DNA of 64,000 nucleotides from Strobilurus pachycystidiatus (GCA_019915135.1 JAHLMK010000010.1:1612001-1676000); one strand, 5' to 3'; counted from the first letter of the stretch, positions 24,131 to 35,620 are shown. Notes: generated by a model not told the origin, from the sequence alone. Numbers and translations: made by a program.

Positions 24131-25285
24131 ATGCTCGTACTCGGACTTGTCGCCTTTGCGCTCATCGCTCTCGTCTCGGCCTCACCTGCTCCGCTTTCCC
24201 TATCAAAGGCTCGGACGGACCTCGGCAAGTTCAACCTGAGCAACGCGGAACGCCTTGTGCGCGGACTCCCTCCCAACCCTCCACGTCGGCGGGATCCTAA
24301 TGGTGTGTTCGGTTTATGGCCGCGTAGGGCCAACCTGATGATGACCTTCCTTCTAGTGGCGGCCAGAGCAGCGCCTTCCTCTCTTCCCCCGTACGCTAGC
24401 ATTCCTTCTTCTCTAATGTAGTACTTGGGCTAACGTCGTCGCTTCTTGTACATAGCGTTCGAAGGGCTATAATCCACGTCCTCAGGGCGTCGGACGGGAC
24501 GTCCCTGGGATACATACAGAAAGACCTCAATCGGAACGGCCGTTATCCCGCCTCGCCGAGCACGGAGACTGCACTGCATGTTGATGTTAGGTATACGGTG
24601 GCGACTTCGACGTCCGAGCTGGACATCGCTACCCTCGTGAGTTATGTCGCATCCGAGTCAACGTTTCTTTGCTAGCTCACGGGCACTCTGCTAGGACGGA
24701 AGCACGGCGTATCCATTCTTGGGCGGGACGGTCGGCGTGTCGAACACGAATGACAGCCTGGGACTTGGGTCTTACAAGTACGTTGCCGGGGCCTAGTTGT
24801 GGACTCGGGGTCATGCTGTTTCATCCTCCCATGTAGCTACGCGTATGTCACCGGGGTCTCACAGACTCCCCCTGGCGCGCCCCCGACGAAGGGCGGGACG
24901 ACTTATCCTACGCCACGCGATATCGAGAGTGCCATCGTGAGCTGTTGTCTTCACTTCAATGAGTTCCCTTGCTAAGTGAGTTGGACGGACAGTGGAGTCT
25001 CGATCCGACGACGCGTGAGATTAGCGTGCAGTGGGTAAACAGGGATGGGTCGCTCCCTGCCACGTACATCGTGCAGTACAGGGACGGTAAGGACCTGCCC
25101 GGGCCCTTACCTATATTTCTCACTGATATCAATCCAAGGCTCGTTCATCCTCACGGGAGACATTCTTGCGCTCAATACGCAGTTTGGGACGACGACGCAG
25201 GTGGTGAGTGATAGAGCTTTCATTTCTGCGAGTAGCATGTTGACAGCCTGGGGGCGTGTAGAAATTCGTTTTGGAGGAGGTATGA
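24131..25285 (+). CDS. Secreted hypothetical protein
   Basis: Eight exons: 24131-24302, 24357-24390, 24456-24636, 24695-24777, 24837-24936, 24993-25086, 25139-25203, 25262-25285; they join in frame to 251 codons (250 aa). A clear signal peptide (residues 1-18, LVLGLVAFALIALVSAS) is followed by a propeptide-like segment ending in a basic stretch (PPRRRDPN). The mature part is Thr/Gly-rich and beta-rich: VRRAIIHVLRASDGTSLGYI, YPFLGGTVGVSNTNDSLGLG, TPRDIESAIWSLD, VQWVNRDGS, FILTGDILALNTQFGTTTQV. It resembles a class of secreted agaricomycete proteins of unknown function. No catalytic motif seen. Confidence 0.7.
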
Positions 25286-25610
25286 GCTGTGATAGGAAGG
25301 GATTGCTTTCAGATGTGTTTCATGCTAGAACGTTACCGGACTTGTACAACTTGGAAGAAACCGCTGTCATATAATCGATTACTGCATTGAAAGATGGAAC
25401 ACCGTCGTCACCTTTGCAGACTTTGAGTCGCCACGATATGGAGATGGAACATGACTATTTTGCCCGCGTCTTGTGCTCGAAAGGAGTTAGCTGGTGATGA
25501 TGTTCCGTGTAGAATTAACAGCCAACCGTAGTAGAATCCCGTGGGATGGATTGCATTTCGCACCATCCAATCTATAAATACATATAAAGGGCTGTGAGAG
25601 AGCGAGGCTA
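25286..25610. other. Intergenic between secreted-protein gene and tRNA
   Basis: About 325 bp; no feature recognised apart from the 5' flank of the tRNA, which has a TATA-like CTATAAATACATATAAAG near 25571. Confidence 0.5.
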
Positions 25611-25710
25611 GGTTCAGTGGTCTAGTGGTTATGATTTCTGTCTCACATCTCACTGTGAATAGTAATGTACTGTGCACAGAAGGTCCCCGTTTCGAGCACG
25701 GGCTGAACCA
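25611..25710 (+). tRNA. tRNA-Val (anticodon CAC), with a 27-nt intron
   Basis: Acceptor stem GGTTCAG/CTGAACC pairs perfectly (25611-25617 with 25703-25709), discriminator A at 25710. D arm TGGTCTAGTGGTTATGAT. Anticodon stem TCTGT/ACAGA (25637-25641 with 25676-25680). Loop C-T-CAC-A-C with anticodon CAC at 25644-25646 and U33 in place. The intron follows position 37, at 25648-25674. The variable region is 5 nt (AGGTC). T stem CCCGT/ACGGG with a 7-nt loop TTCGAGC. All arms have standard lengths only with this register, which decides for Val over Glu. Confidence 0.9.
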
Positions 25711-26108
25711 TCTTTTTGCACGTCTTTTCTTTGGAACGTTCATTCATCCCAAAGGAAGATCTGGATTCTGAATCATATCCATGGACCATCAAGGATTCAA
25801 GGTTGGGGATCACCTCCCTAGACAGTGCCCAACTGGCTTGGTACCGAGTCCCGACCTCGACAAACTAGGCGCGTCTTGGTTCTCCAGTGCCAGACCAGTT
25901 CATCAGGCCATAATTTTATCCGCACACGTTCGCCATGAAACGTTTGACTTCTGGAGAAAGACAACCTCCGGTCCTTGATCATCGGTAAAAACAAGGTGTA
26001 TCAGTAAGCTACAAGTTATGTACATGGCTAGCAAAGTAGAGAATTACAGTATACAGTAAGTAGTGAAGTGAAAATAGGCAACGTCCCCAACTCCTCTCTG
26101 TGTGTGAG
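25711..26108. other. Intergenic, nothing recognised
   Basis: About 400 bp between the tRNA and the 3' end of the CCDC6-like gene. Only the tRNA 3' flank with a short T run (TCTTTTTGC) that may stop RNA polymerase III. Confidence 0.5.
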
Positions 26109-27339
26109 CTACTCCTCGACCTCGAAGATCTCGTCGTCTTCGATGACAGGTACACCTATACCCCGCCCTCCGCCTGCTAGACTCCCTGCCCGACTGCGCA
26201 CCAAGCTCCCAGTTTCTGCGACGCGTCCGCCACGCTCGACGCTCCCACCCCGACGCGCCGCGGCACTGCTATTCCGCCGACTGCCCCAGTCGACGCTGTT
26301 GCGTCTGCTGAGCGGCTCGACGGGCGACATCCCGCCGTCGCGATCCCTGTACGTCGCGATCGGGGAGCCGAACGACGATGAGAGCGACGGGGGCGGGACG
26401 GAGGGGTATGTGAGGGTGTGCGGGTTGATGTTGTGGGGCAGGGCGAAGGGGAACGGGGGGAAGGAGGGCGGGGAGGTCATGTTCGTGTTGGTGGATGTTG
26501 CGAGGAGGGGCGAGGGGGGTGTGGAGGAGGTGGCGGATGAGGAGGAGTAGGAGGAGTGCGGGACGAAGGAGGAGGCGGTGGAGGAGGAGTGATGATGTGA
26601 TGAGGATGATGCGGACGGGGAGGAGATTGGGACGCGCCGGATCGATGACGGCCGGTGGTGCGTTGGCTGCGAGAGGGGATCCGAGGATAGTCCGATGAGG
26701 TTGTCGACTGGGATGCCGGCCTGTGGGACATTGAGCGACCATCAATGCCGAACTGCACGGAGACAGGACGCACCCGCATGCGCAGCTCGATGAGCTCCTC
26801 CCGGTAGACATCGTTCACCCGCGAGATGCGTATATAGTCCCGCTCGGTGTCGACCAGCCGGTGCCGCAGGTTCTCGTTCTCGCGGCGCAGGGATTCGAGC
26901 ATGGTCGAGAGCGACGGATCGCGCGTGTACACTCCGTTGTTGTTGGCGTCCGCGCTCACGTTCCAGTTCCCGTTCCCTGCCGCGCTCCCGTTTGTGTTCG
27001 TGTTCGCCGTGGTCGTCGCCAGCAAGCTGCTCAGCTGCCTGCTCAGGCGGTTAACATGGCTCTCGCTCTCCGCCTCCAATGTGTTCTCCAGCTCGATCTT
27101 TTCCTCTCGTAGCTGCGAAGCGCGGGTTAGCACAGCGGATTGCCTGGATCGTTGTTGCGCACCTTTTCGAGCTTGCGCCCGAGCATGTTGATTAGACGCT
27201 CCTCCTCCGCCTCATAGGCATTGATGAGGTCCTGGCGCTCCTTCAGCCCCTCCGGCATCTTCGTTTCCCCGCACCCAAATGCGTCGTTTCCGCCGCCGCC
27301 GCCGGGGGAGGGCGCCTGTGCAGACGTCTTTGAAGGCAT
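26109..27339 (-). CDS. CCDC6-like (DUF2046) coiled-coil protein
   Basis: Exons (minus): 27339-27163, 27112-26774, 26720-26109; 376 codons in frame (375 aa). Residues about 34-90 form the conserved CCDC6 core: AYEAEEERLINMLGRKLEK joined across intron 1 to LREEKIELENTLEAESESH and VNRLSRQL. A second coiled coil follows (LESLRRENENLRHRLVDTE, YIRISRVNDVYREELIELR). Intron 2 (26773-26721) is supported because only splicing leads into AGIPVDNLIGLSSDPLS, a C-terminal motif usual in fungal homologues. The unspliced frame gives an implausible polyproline run. The C-terminal third is Ser/Pro/Gly-rich and probably disordered. In the family the role is scaffold-like; here it is unknown. A collapsed copy lies at 35736-36089. 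Confidence 0.8.
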
Positions 27340-28250
27340 CCGCCGGAGTCACAACTTGTCGGTTGTGGTGGAAAGTGGGCAAGCAGCAATTGCAATTGCC
27401 GGTAGTTGCCGGGATTTCGGTAACGATCAAGACGGCCCGGCAAACGTGGTACGCCTCAATGCATCTTCGCAACCTTCCCGCGTTATGCACCAGCAGAAAC
27501 AAATAAGTGGATTATCATTCTCACAACCTATACGTCTCTTTGTGAGCCAGAAGACTAGACCACTGGACCGGTCTGACGACGTCGCCTCACAACCTTCACC
27601 CGACCGGTTCTTCAGAGGGACCCATCTTCGTCTTCATGTCATTCCAAAAAAACCACTGCGCGCCCGCGGCGCCAGCATCTGGGTCGTCTCCGTCATGATA
27701 TCACCTGAATCTTCTTTCTCAACGGTCCGCAGGGTGAGCACGAGTGACATGTCTTTGGTGATAACGAGAATGAGCAAACTAGCGTTAATTCTATTGCTGG
27801 GGTAGTGATTGCAGTGGGGAGGGAGAAATGACATGGAAACATGACCGTGAACCAGGGGGGTGGCGTGTGGCGTACTGACTCGGATGGCGTGAGGCGCGAG
27901 CAGGTGGTCCACAATTGAGGGCTGGTTGCGTCGCGTTGAGGTCATGGGGTGCGATCAGAGAGAGCTGCACTATTCCGCTGAGAATGCGCGTGTCGATGAG
28001 TTGCTGGGCAGCAGCCAGCTGCAGATCTGATTGATCGGATCAACGACGCGACCTCCCAGTGCACCTCCGCGCGGGGATCAATGGGACGTGCCTCGGTACT
28101 TGGACGCGCTGGGGCGGCGATCAGTTACCCTCTGAGTATAAGAATGCGCTGAAAAATGGTCTAAGAGTATCATCAGCACTACCTCCCTCAGATATAACCA
28201 GCATTCCACCAGCCCTTCACACTCTCAACCAAATCAAAGGAGCTTCAGTT
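27340..28250. other. Upstream region of the CCDC6-like gene, duplicated at 36.1-36.8 kb
   Basis: No gene supported. This DNA is largely alignable with 36090-36790. Examples are GATCAAGACGGCCCGGC followed by AACGTGGTACGCCTCA in both, and GCGCCCGCGGCGCCAGCATC in both. The sequence GATCAACGACGCGACCTCCC also appears in both. Confidence 0.65.
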
Positions 28251-28308
28251 GCTGTGCAGCAGTATGAGCATGTAATTGGTTGGATCAACAACACAAGTTG
28301 TTGTGCGG

Positions 28309-28389
28309 CCCTTATGCCTTTTGCGGTCCAAGCAACCCTTTTGCATTTTGCGATCCAAGCAACTCTCCTCCCTTTTGCAGCCCAAGCCA
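28309..28389. repeat. 27-bp tandem repeat, three copies
   Basis: Copies at 28309-28335, 28336-28362 and 28363-28389 share CCTTTTGC and CCAAGC. The unit is a multiple of three and reads as a 9-residue repeat (for example TLLPFAAQA) in the plus frame 28059-28520. There is no further evidence that this frame is translated. Confidence 0.85.
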
Positions 28390-28753
28390 TCTCTGATTTT
28401 TTAGAGTGCAAGCTGCTTTGTTTTCTTGACTTAGAAGTAATAACTCAGCACTTAGCGCCTAGCACTAAACAGAATGTTCAACGGATACTAATAGTGGCTG
28501 TGGGTATGAGCCAGGTGTGAACCTAGTGTGTACATGGCTGTGGCTGTGTTGTCAGCTAATGACAAGTTGGTGTCTGCACGGCGGGGGGAATTTTGGAGAA
28601 ACTCCTGGATGTGACAACCAGGACACTTAGCAGTGCCCCAGAATTCATCAGGATGTCTTCATTTTAATCAGGTTTGCCGAGCTTTGCAAGACAGTCATGC
28701 AACTCAAAATATGTTTATTCAGCCTTACAAGGGCAAGAATTCACCATTTGAGG
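28390..28753. other. AT-rich intergenic DNA, nothing recognised
   Basis: No coding or structural signal seen; it is the start of a long AT-rich, transposon-derived region reaching about 33.3 kb. Confidence 0.4.
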
Positions 28754-28985
28754 TACTGTAGTGTTTTGACCGTTAGTGTGCAGCATTGCAAACTTATACA
28801 GAACAGGTTTGCCAATCCCAGCAAGGCATGACATAATTGAGAATAGGTTTGCTGGGCCCCGCAGAGACCAAAATTTTACCATATTTGGACAGTCGCTGAC
28901 TAGATTTATGTTCCTTGGGTCTGTAAGGGCTCGTATTTTTCTGTTTACTTTCACGACTCCCATTGTATTATTTACATGACTCAGG
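28754..28985. mobile_element. Probable MITE-like element (CTGTAGTGTTTTGACCG family), degraded
   Basis: The left end TACTGTAGTGTTTTGACCG (28754-28772) matches the termini of the other elements of this region. Internal blocks (AGGTTTGCCAATCCCAGCAAG; ATTTGGACAGTC) recur at about 32147-32250. The right end is decayed, so the border near 28985 is approximate. Confidence 0.45.
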
Positions 28986-29307
28986 TTGATGACTAACAAT
29001 CTGGTATATACACAAATATACATAGTCTACAAAATGTTACCTTTTTACCTCCACAAGCTTTACCCAACTAGTGAGGCCGTCGCTAGTGCGACTCTGCTTA
29101 AACAGCAATACCACAGCAACACTGCACTTGGTATCTGGAAGTTTTTGGCCCGCGGATCACGGGCAGACCCTTGTCACTATTACACGTGGCACGTTGATAT
29201 GCATGTTCAGAATAGACCTCTAAAAGAGACTATGAAATCTACACCTATCTATCCTTATCACACTAATACTCCTTGTGGCAGCGCAACTGTACAGTAGTTC
29301 GAAGGAA

Positions 29308-29557
29308 CTACTGTAGTGTTTCGACCGCATATTCGCATATTGGGTCACGCAGCTCTGTGAACTGAACCTATACATATTGCATATTGCCTCACAGTGCCTC
29401 TCAATCAGGCACAAGCGGCCAAAAGTGGTAATTTCAGGTCCCGCCTGCGGCGGGACCGTCCAAATAAGGCAATTTAAGGGTTCACGAACCTGTTTGCTGT
29501 AAGTTTGCAGCATATTGTGTCACATGCCGCGAACCTATGATCGAAACACTACAGTAG
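29308..29557. mobile_element. MITE-like element with 17-bp perfect terminal inverted repeats
   Basis: CTACTGTAGTGTTTCGA at 29308-29324 is exactly inverted at 29541-29557. The 250-bp interior has no coding capacity. Internal motifs (GTAAGTTTGC, GCATATTGTGTCACA) recur in the element at 32091. The family is non-autonomous; superfamily unknown. Confidence 0.65.
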
Positions 29558-31337
29558 TACTTTTGGTATTTGGGAAAATAGAGATATATTCTGAACTTGT
29601 GTTCAAGTAGTTTTAGGGGGTGTAGGGAGATTGATTCACAAAGTCAAACAAGATAATCTGAAAGCCGTAGGCCAAAGTCACAACGTACGGAGACCTTAAA
29701 CAGTGCGAGGCAATGCAGCTCCTTCTAATTGATCCTTCTTTACATAAGATGATTGTCTTATGATAGGCCACTACCGTAGGTGTTTATGCTACTGGACTGC
29801 TACCAAGTAAGGCAATTTCCTTGTCCTTAAACCAAACTTCTAGTGTCTTGAACTAGGATCAAAGATTCCGTAAGGTGTTTCAGACAATAATAACACTCGT
29901 TCAAACTCAACTAAACTCCTCAAAGATGAATACGTCACAACAGAGCGTGATTGCAAGGCAGAACTTGCAACCCGGCCTTCTAACGAACACAAGGGTCTAA
30001 CACCAAGTGGTGTCGTTCAGTATTGTCTTAGTGACTTGGAGTGTAGGAACCGATGAGTTTTTCAAGGAGTTTGCTAACACCTGATATCGCCTAAATGGTT
30101 CTAAGGTCTTTTTTGGGGCTTTCCAAGGTCTTTTTGGTTCACTCAAATTCAGAGTAAGTTGAGCCTAAACTCGAGTTAGATTACTGTGGGGGCACTAAGC
30201 TAGCTATCTACTGGCGCTTTCTGGCCTTTTATACAACACCTGCTATTTTATACTGTAAGCATGTTTAGTACCGGTCGGACCTCTTGGAGGTCAAGTCATT
30301 TTGTACTAGCGTCCTGATTGGCTATCCCTATTTGAAACAGCCAACCCGGGAGAAGACTGAGCACTTGGTCAGCGCCAAGTGCGCCACAACACTCTTTCTC
30401 GAGTCTATCTCTGTCTCCCAAGGTCCCGTTTGTCTTGGCAAACTCCTTAATGAGTTCCTTTGTGTCCTTAGGCGTTGGTTTGTTATGTCCTTAGCGCTTG
30501 GAAGGTGATTTGTATCCGAGAACTCCAGTTACGCCACATCAATACGCGAGTCCATGCAAGGTACAAGATCCATGATCGGGCCTTTTAGCCAGGTTTATCT
30601 TTAGTGATTGGCGGCGGCGGATCAAAGTCTGTTTTCTTCTTTGGTGCGGGGCGTCGGAGCGGAGATCACTATTCCGAAGGCGTCATGGCCCGGAAGAGAG
30701 ATCTTCTCCTTGATCTATTCTTGGTCGCACGAGTTCTGACTTGGCGCGAGTAAACTCCTTAAGCCTTCTTGGTAGAGTATCTCCTGCCTGGGTACTTTCC
30801 GTAGTGCTATTTCTGGTAGGCACTTGTTGTTGCGCGACCGACACGGTTGAATGAACTCTTGGTTTTAAGAGTACAACACTTGGATAAGGATATTTGGAGT
30901 TAAGGAATATGATCGGTTGATCATACCACGTCCTAAGGCGCGTATGGTGTTTTCCTGAGTCCTGGAGACTTGCCTGCGCTAAAATAGTTGCTTTGTGTGT
31001 CTCTGTGGTCGTTGTGCTGTGACTGGAAGTCCTGGGTATAGACTCATACAGGAATCGCAAAATTCCTTGGTTCTGGCACTAGGATTTTATAATGCGTATC
31101 AACGTGCACGACCGTGCACACCTTTGCTCCTACTCTCAATTTGCCCTCGCAGACCACCCTCAAGTGAGATCCCCTTCAGCAGGTCTCACAGGGTGCCGTG
31201 ACATGTTATGCAATATGTATGGGTTTGATTCACAGGGTGCCATGACCTGTTATGTAAATATACGGTTGGAAACAGTACAGTAATCATAAACCTCTGATGT
31301 TCAGGACTTTCTGCGGTGCATTTTGAGATTAAATTTC
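29558..31337. other. AT-rich, transposon-like DNA without identifiable genes
   Basis: Open frames at 30284-30508 (+) and 30683-31060 (-) show no known domain. No paired long terminal repeats or primer-binding site could be demonstrated. A perfect 8-bp hairpin (GCACTTGG/CCAAGTGC) lies at 30361-30382. Near 31193-31290 a block ending in CAGTACAG resembles the right end of the MITE-like family. Confidence 0.4.
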
Positions 31338-31742
31338 CTGTAGTGTGTAGCATTTTGATCAAGTCTTCACAAGATGTTATGTGTTATGCAAGGTCTTCAA
31401 TGGACTAAGTCTTCATTGAACCCCACCTGATCAAGACTGTCTGCTCTTAGGCGGGCCTGAAAAATTTCCTTTTTGAGTCTCAGGCACCCCAAAAATGGGC
31501 CCGTTATGTGTTACAGAAGCCCCAAGTCTTCACTTCACAAGGCCCCGTTATGTGTTATGCAAAGACTTGATTGAAATGCTACAGTACGTAATACATAACA
31601 GGCCCATTTTTGAGGTGCCTGAGGCTCAAAAAGGAAAAGGCCCGCTTAAGGGCGGATAGTCCTAATCAGGAATTCCAGGATTCATTGAAGACCTTGTATA
31701 ACGCATAACACCCCATGAAGACTTGATCAAAACACTACAGTA
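31338..31742. mobile_element. Foldback element with about 170-bp inverted arms
   Basis: The arm from 31338 (CTGTAGTG...TTTTGATCAAGTCTTC) to about 31513 is the imperfect inverse of about 31585-31742. Matching blocks in order: TTTTGATCAAGTCTTC, GTTATGTGTTAT/GTTATGCGTTAT, CAAGGTCTTCAATG, GCGGGCCT, TTCCTTTTTGAG, CTCAGGCACC, AAAAATGGGCC, GTTATGT. The loop (about 70 bp) contains further inverted pieces. It could form a very long hairpin as DNA or RNA. Confidence 0.7.
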
Positions 31743-32090
31743 TTTCAATTCAGAGCCCTGTGTGATGCAAGAGCCAATATCCGGTCAAAATGCTACAATA
31801 GTTGTGGTAAGAGGACATGGCACAATTGTGAGAGAGCCAGTTCAAACTCTAAAGCTTTGCTAAATTCTTCCAATGACATCCACTGACTTGTCTGAAAAGG
31901 CTCAGTGCATTTGAATCACCAAAATTGGTCTCTTGACAACCTGTGTTAAGGGATTGGCATCCTTCATTTGATGTGAACAAGTATTTGATATTTGCCAAAT
32001 TTCAAATTGATGGGCAGTTGAGGTTGTGTAACATGTCTAATGTTGTTAATGTGGAGAATATGGAGAATATGGTGTTGACATGAATTATCA
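31743..32090. other. AT-rich DNA between two repeat elements
   Basis: Nothing coding recognised; one further partial terminus (TCAAAATGCTACAATAG near 31778). Confidence 0.4.
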
Positions 32091-32344
32091 TTACTGTAGT
32101 AAGTTTGCGGCATATGATGTGTTATGCTAAGAATTTACACAGTGCAGGTTTGCCAAGCCCTGCAAGGCGTGAGGGAGCATGGAATGGGTTCATTTGGCCC
32201 TGCAGGCCACAGGGACCAAAAATTTACTACATTTGGACAGTCACACTGCAAATTTAAGTTCTCTAAGTGCCATGACATGTTTTCTCAAATGTATTTGGAG
32301 ACCTCCATGACTCGTTATGCAAATTAACGGTCAAAACTGTACAG
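32091..32344. mobile_element. MITE-like element, same family as 29308-29557
   Basis: Left TTACTGTAGTAAGTTTGCGG and right ACGGTCAAAACTGTACAG (inverse CTGTACAGTTTTGACCGT). The length, 254 bp, is close to the 250-bp element. The interior shares AGGTTTGCC, GGACCAAAAATTTA and ATTTGGACAGTC with the element at 28754. Confidence 0.5.
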
Positions 32345-33779
32345 GTGGCTAAGCCCTCTAGAGCCTCCATAATTCTCTGTGGCACTGCTGATTAGCATTT
32401 TTCAGTTGCCATGTCCCAGAATGGTTCTTTGGAGGCTATATAAGACTGCTATAACTTGGGAAAGAAAGCATTATTCACCTCCTACTCCATCAAGTTCACA
32501 GACATCTCAACTTTTGCAAGCTTATCATCATAAGATCAAATCTACCATTATGTGCCTCTTCACCCAGTGAGTTCACATCTTGTCTCATTAAATTGAAACT
32601 GAACATACTCTTAGTACTCCACAGTGGCATGCTATATGCAAACATGACTATATATGGGGGGTATGTTGGGCCTTCCTTCCACCATGAAAACATCACTAAT
32701 GGGCATTTGGACTCATTTGCAGAAACCCGAGGTAAGCACCTTTTCCATATGATCATCCAACTGATAGTTGAAAATGGCTCCAGATAGACTGTCTAAATGA
32801 CCACTGCAAGTGGAGCTCGCGGCATCCGTTAGATCCTGACTTGTGCCCATCCTGCCCAAGCACGTGCATTCAGAGGTGAGTATCTTTCTCTTTTGCCGTC
32901 TCTTCTCAGCATGTTCTGACACAACTTTTACAGGCAACAAACTATTGTGAAATCTCGGTTCCCACCTGATTATGAGCAGAAGTGCCCCCAATGCGATAGA
33001 TCTCGGCCAGCGTATCTAGATTGAGCATCTGCGCACCACTCACCCTGAGAGTCATGCCCGTGATTCATTGCCATTTTCTATCAGTTTCCTTTCTTTCCCT
33101 GTGTCCATTGTATGGATTCATTTTCCCCTCACATATCAATCATGTACGTGTATACACATACTTAGAGTTCATATATGTGCTTTTTCCGCAACCAAGTCCA
33201 AGTTTGCATTCATCGAGGGAAGAGGAATCACTCATCAGATTTTGGTTGGTCAGATGCACATGTCTTGAGACCCACAAAGTGGTTGCTGAAGCCTGACACG
33301 GGACCCGCCCGACAAGATTATGTTCTCTCACTCCCACTCGGTCAGAGTCTGGGGAAGAACCCAGATGGGAAAGCAAGAGCCCCGAGAGAACAGCTTATGT
33401 TCGCAACGTACTTGAGGGCGTCGAAGCCATGCTTCGACGCCGTGAGAGACGTTGCCCACCGAGACCATATCCCGAGGGCCTGCACAGATTTTGAATGCGT
33501 CTCGCGTCTTATGTTGCTTGTCTCGTCCCACGGAAACTAGGTACCGGTCGCGAATGCTTATGCGACACCAGATGACTCTGTAATCTGACAGGAGGTCAAA
33601 GTAAGTAGTGTCCGTTGACAAGAATTCGGGAAAAGCGACGCGGAAAGTTGCGATGAGCACCCCAATTTCCCCCCTCATCCTCCCCATCCCTTCGACAACA
33701 CCCTTCGCACTCGGGTAAGAAGGCAAGGAAAATGAAACGGAAGCACTCGGCATCATCCGGCATCGTGCTGTACGTCATC
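32345..33779. other. Intergenic; relic sequence and a minus-strand open frame
   Basis: Frames at 32593-32787 (+) and 32713-32991 (-) show no family. A 142-codon minus frame at 33328-33756 ends against the duplicated listerin promoter and has no recognisable domain; it may be a decayed neighbour gene. A short piece at 33590-33610 (GTCAAAGTAAG) resembles the terminal repeat of the 58.5-kb element. Confidence 0.4.
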
Positions 33780-34113
33780 GCAAGAACTTGTTTTGGACCG
33801 TCACCGCTACTTCACAGTGCACTTCCCTCGGTCGCGCCAATATCATTCTTGCGAGGACAAGATCTCTTGCACTCGCGCGCGCGACATGGCGCTGGTACAC
33901 GACATTGATTGGCGCGAGACCTGGTAGAGGACTTCGATTGGTTTTTCAGGGTGCCGTCTGACACCGATTCTGATTTGTGGCCGAGTTTGATTCGTACGCA
34001 TCCAGACAGACGTTTCTGCGGCACGCATAATCCACGTCGAACGCATCGCCTCGCACCGACACCCATCATCCCAATTTCCGACCAACCCCCGATCAGGAGC
34101 AAGGCTGGCGGGT
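33757..34113. repeat. Duplicated listerin upstream region, copy 1
   Basis: The string GTACGTCATCGCAAG plus AACTTGTTTT..GGACCGTCAC is shared with 49009-49043. GATTGGCG blocks are shared with 49100-49150 and 45180-45240. It precedes the truncated listerin copy. Confidence 0.7.
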
Positions 34114-35620
34114 ATGCCGAAACAGAGAACGTCGGCGACCAGCGCGACGCGAGGGAGCCACGCTGAGAACAAGGCTGGGCACGGGGAGAGAGAGGGCGAG
34201 GGGACATCGGGGTCTCGGGCGGGGAATAAGGGTGCGTCCCCTTCATCCATCATGTTCTCCGCATTTTCCGTCTTCTCATTCGATGTCTCACTGAGCATCG
34301 GCGCGTACGGTACTTTCTGTTTGTTTTACCGTCCCATCCCATCCGTCGTCCCTCCCGCCACCTAAGACCTCACACCGCATCCATCCACGTCCCTTCTACG
34401 TGAAACAAGCAAACACTAACCTATCAAACCAGCCTCACCCCAAACACTCCTCAACGGCGGACGATAAAGGAGAAAAGCGACGCTGAAGAGTGCCCTGCGG
34501 AAGAAGTGCGTTCTTTTTGCTGTGTTTACGTCCCACCCTGCTACCACCCCTACTCGCGCTTCCCTTCCGTCGCGCCAATCCTCAAGACCTCTCATCGCAA
34601 TCCATTTCGTTTACCTGTCACCAATCCTCCCTGCACTTTGCTTGTCCTTCTCATCAATCCTTCCATCAACCCTACTTGCGCTTGATCCCTGTTCTTCTCC
34701 CCAAACCCTACCTCTTCATTTGGCTCTTGACACAAAACCAACACTAACCGCCCTGCAGGTATACACAAAACGCCTCCCCACGCATCCCGGCCCCTCGACA
34801 CCCTCTTATCCCACGGCAGCTACACGACCTAAAGAGGGATCTGTGCACGCCGAACCCGGAGCTGGTGATAACGCTCAGAAATTCAGGGAAGAAGAGCGTT
34901 GTGACGAGGGAGAAGGGGGTGGAGGATGGGGCGGGGTGGGTGCAGGCGCGGGCGCGGGCGCGCGAGGAGCAGGATAGGCAAGGGGGAGAAGAAGGAGAAG
35001 CGGGGGGAGGACAGGACGGCGGTGCAGAGCTCGTCATCACGGTGTGAACGCACCACGCGCCCGCGCTGCTCGCCCATCCGGCGCGGAGGTTGAGGTATGC
35101 GGCTGCGGGGGCCATGAACGCCGTCGTCAAGATTTGCGGTGAGTTGGCGCTCTTGCAAACCGGGGGTGGTGAAGCGGGTGGGAGGGAAGAGGAAAAGTCG
35201 GGTGAAGGGAAGAAGAAGGGGGATTAGACCTGCATCACACGATGCGGAGCGCGGGGTTGCGGGGGTCGCGAGGTTCCTTCTCGCGCTCATTCAATGTTCC
35301 TACAGTCTTCTTCGCTTACGGCAAGAGAGGGATGGGTGGCGGGGTGTTTTTTGACATCAACATCCACGTTTACAGAATCTCTGCCGACGTTACTGCTCCG
35401 CGCCATCGCCGATCCATTATCGACCCATGTTTCGACTCATGGTGGCGAGGGAGGAGGAGAAGGAGGGATGGATGAGGAGGAAGAGAGCGAAGATCATAGG
35501 AAGGCGCGCGTGTGGAGTGGTGCGCTGGCTGGGGTGGGTTGGGGTGTCGGTGAGTTTCTGCTCAGATTTTCCTCTGGCATCTCCCTGTGTTCTTCCTTGC
35601 CGTTTTTGTTCCGTGGCGCA
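34114..35620 (+). pseudogene. Truncated 5' copy of the listerin (LTN1) gene
   Basis: Exon 1 equivalent 34114-34210 (MPKQRTSATSATR..., against MPKQKSSATSATR... in the intact gene), exon 2 equivalent about 34436-34498, and exon 3 equivalent about 34759-35140 with TNPELVITLRNSGKKSVVTR and WTHHAPALLAHPARRLRYAA-like stretches. Further pieces run to about 35560 (DEEEESEDHRKARV). The match ends near the intron-3 donor region. Frames are broken by indels: TGA replaces the tryptophan before THHAP at about 35045, and exon 2 is shifted. It lacks all downstream exons and the RING, so it cannot make listerin. Confidence 0.8.

Noticed and set aside
25611..25710. tRNA-Glu(CTC)
   Set aside because: It needs a G-U closing anticodon stem and a 3-nt variable loop; the Val(CAC) register fits all arms.
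26477..27133. A 218-codon minus frame ending in a long polyproline stretch
   Set aside because: It reads through a well-formed 53-nt intron of the CCDC6-like gene. Splicing gives the family C-terminus instead.
29558..31337. LTR retrotransposon
   Set aside because: No matching long terminal repeats, primer-binding site or gag/pol motifs could be shown.
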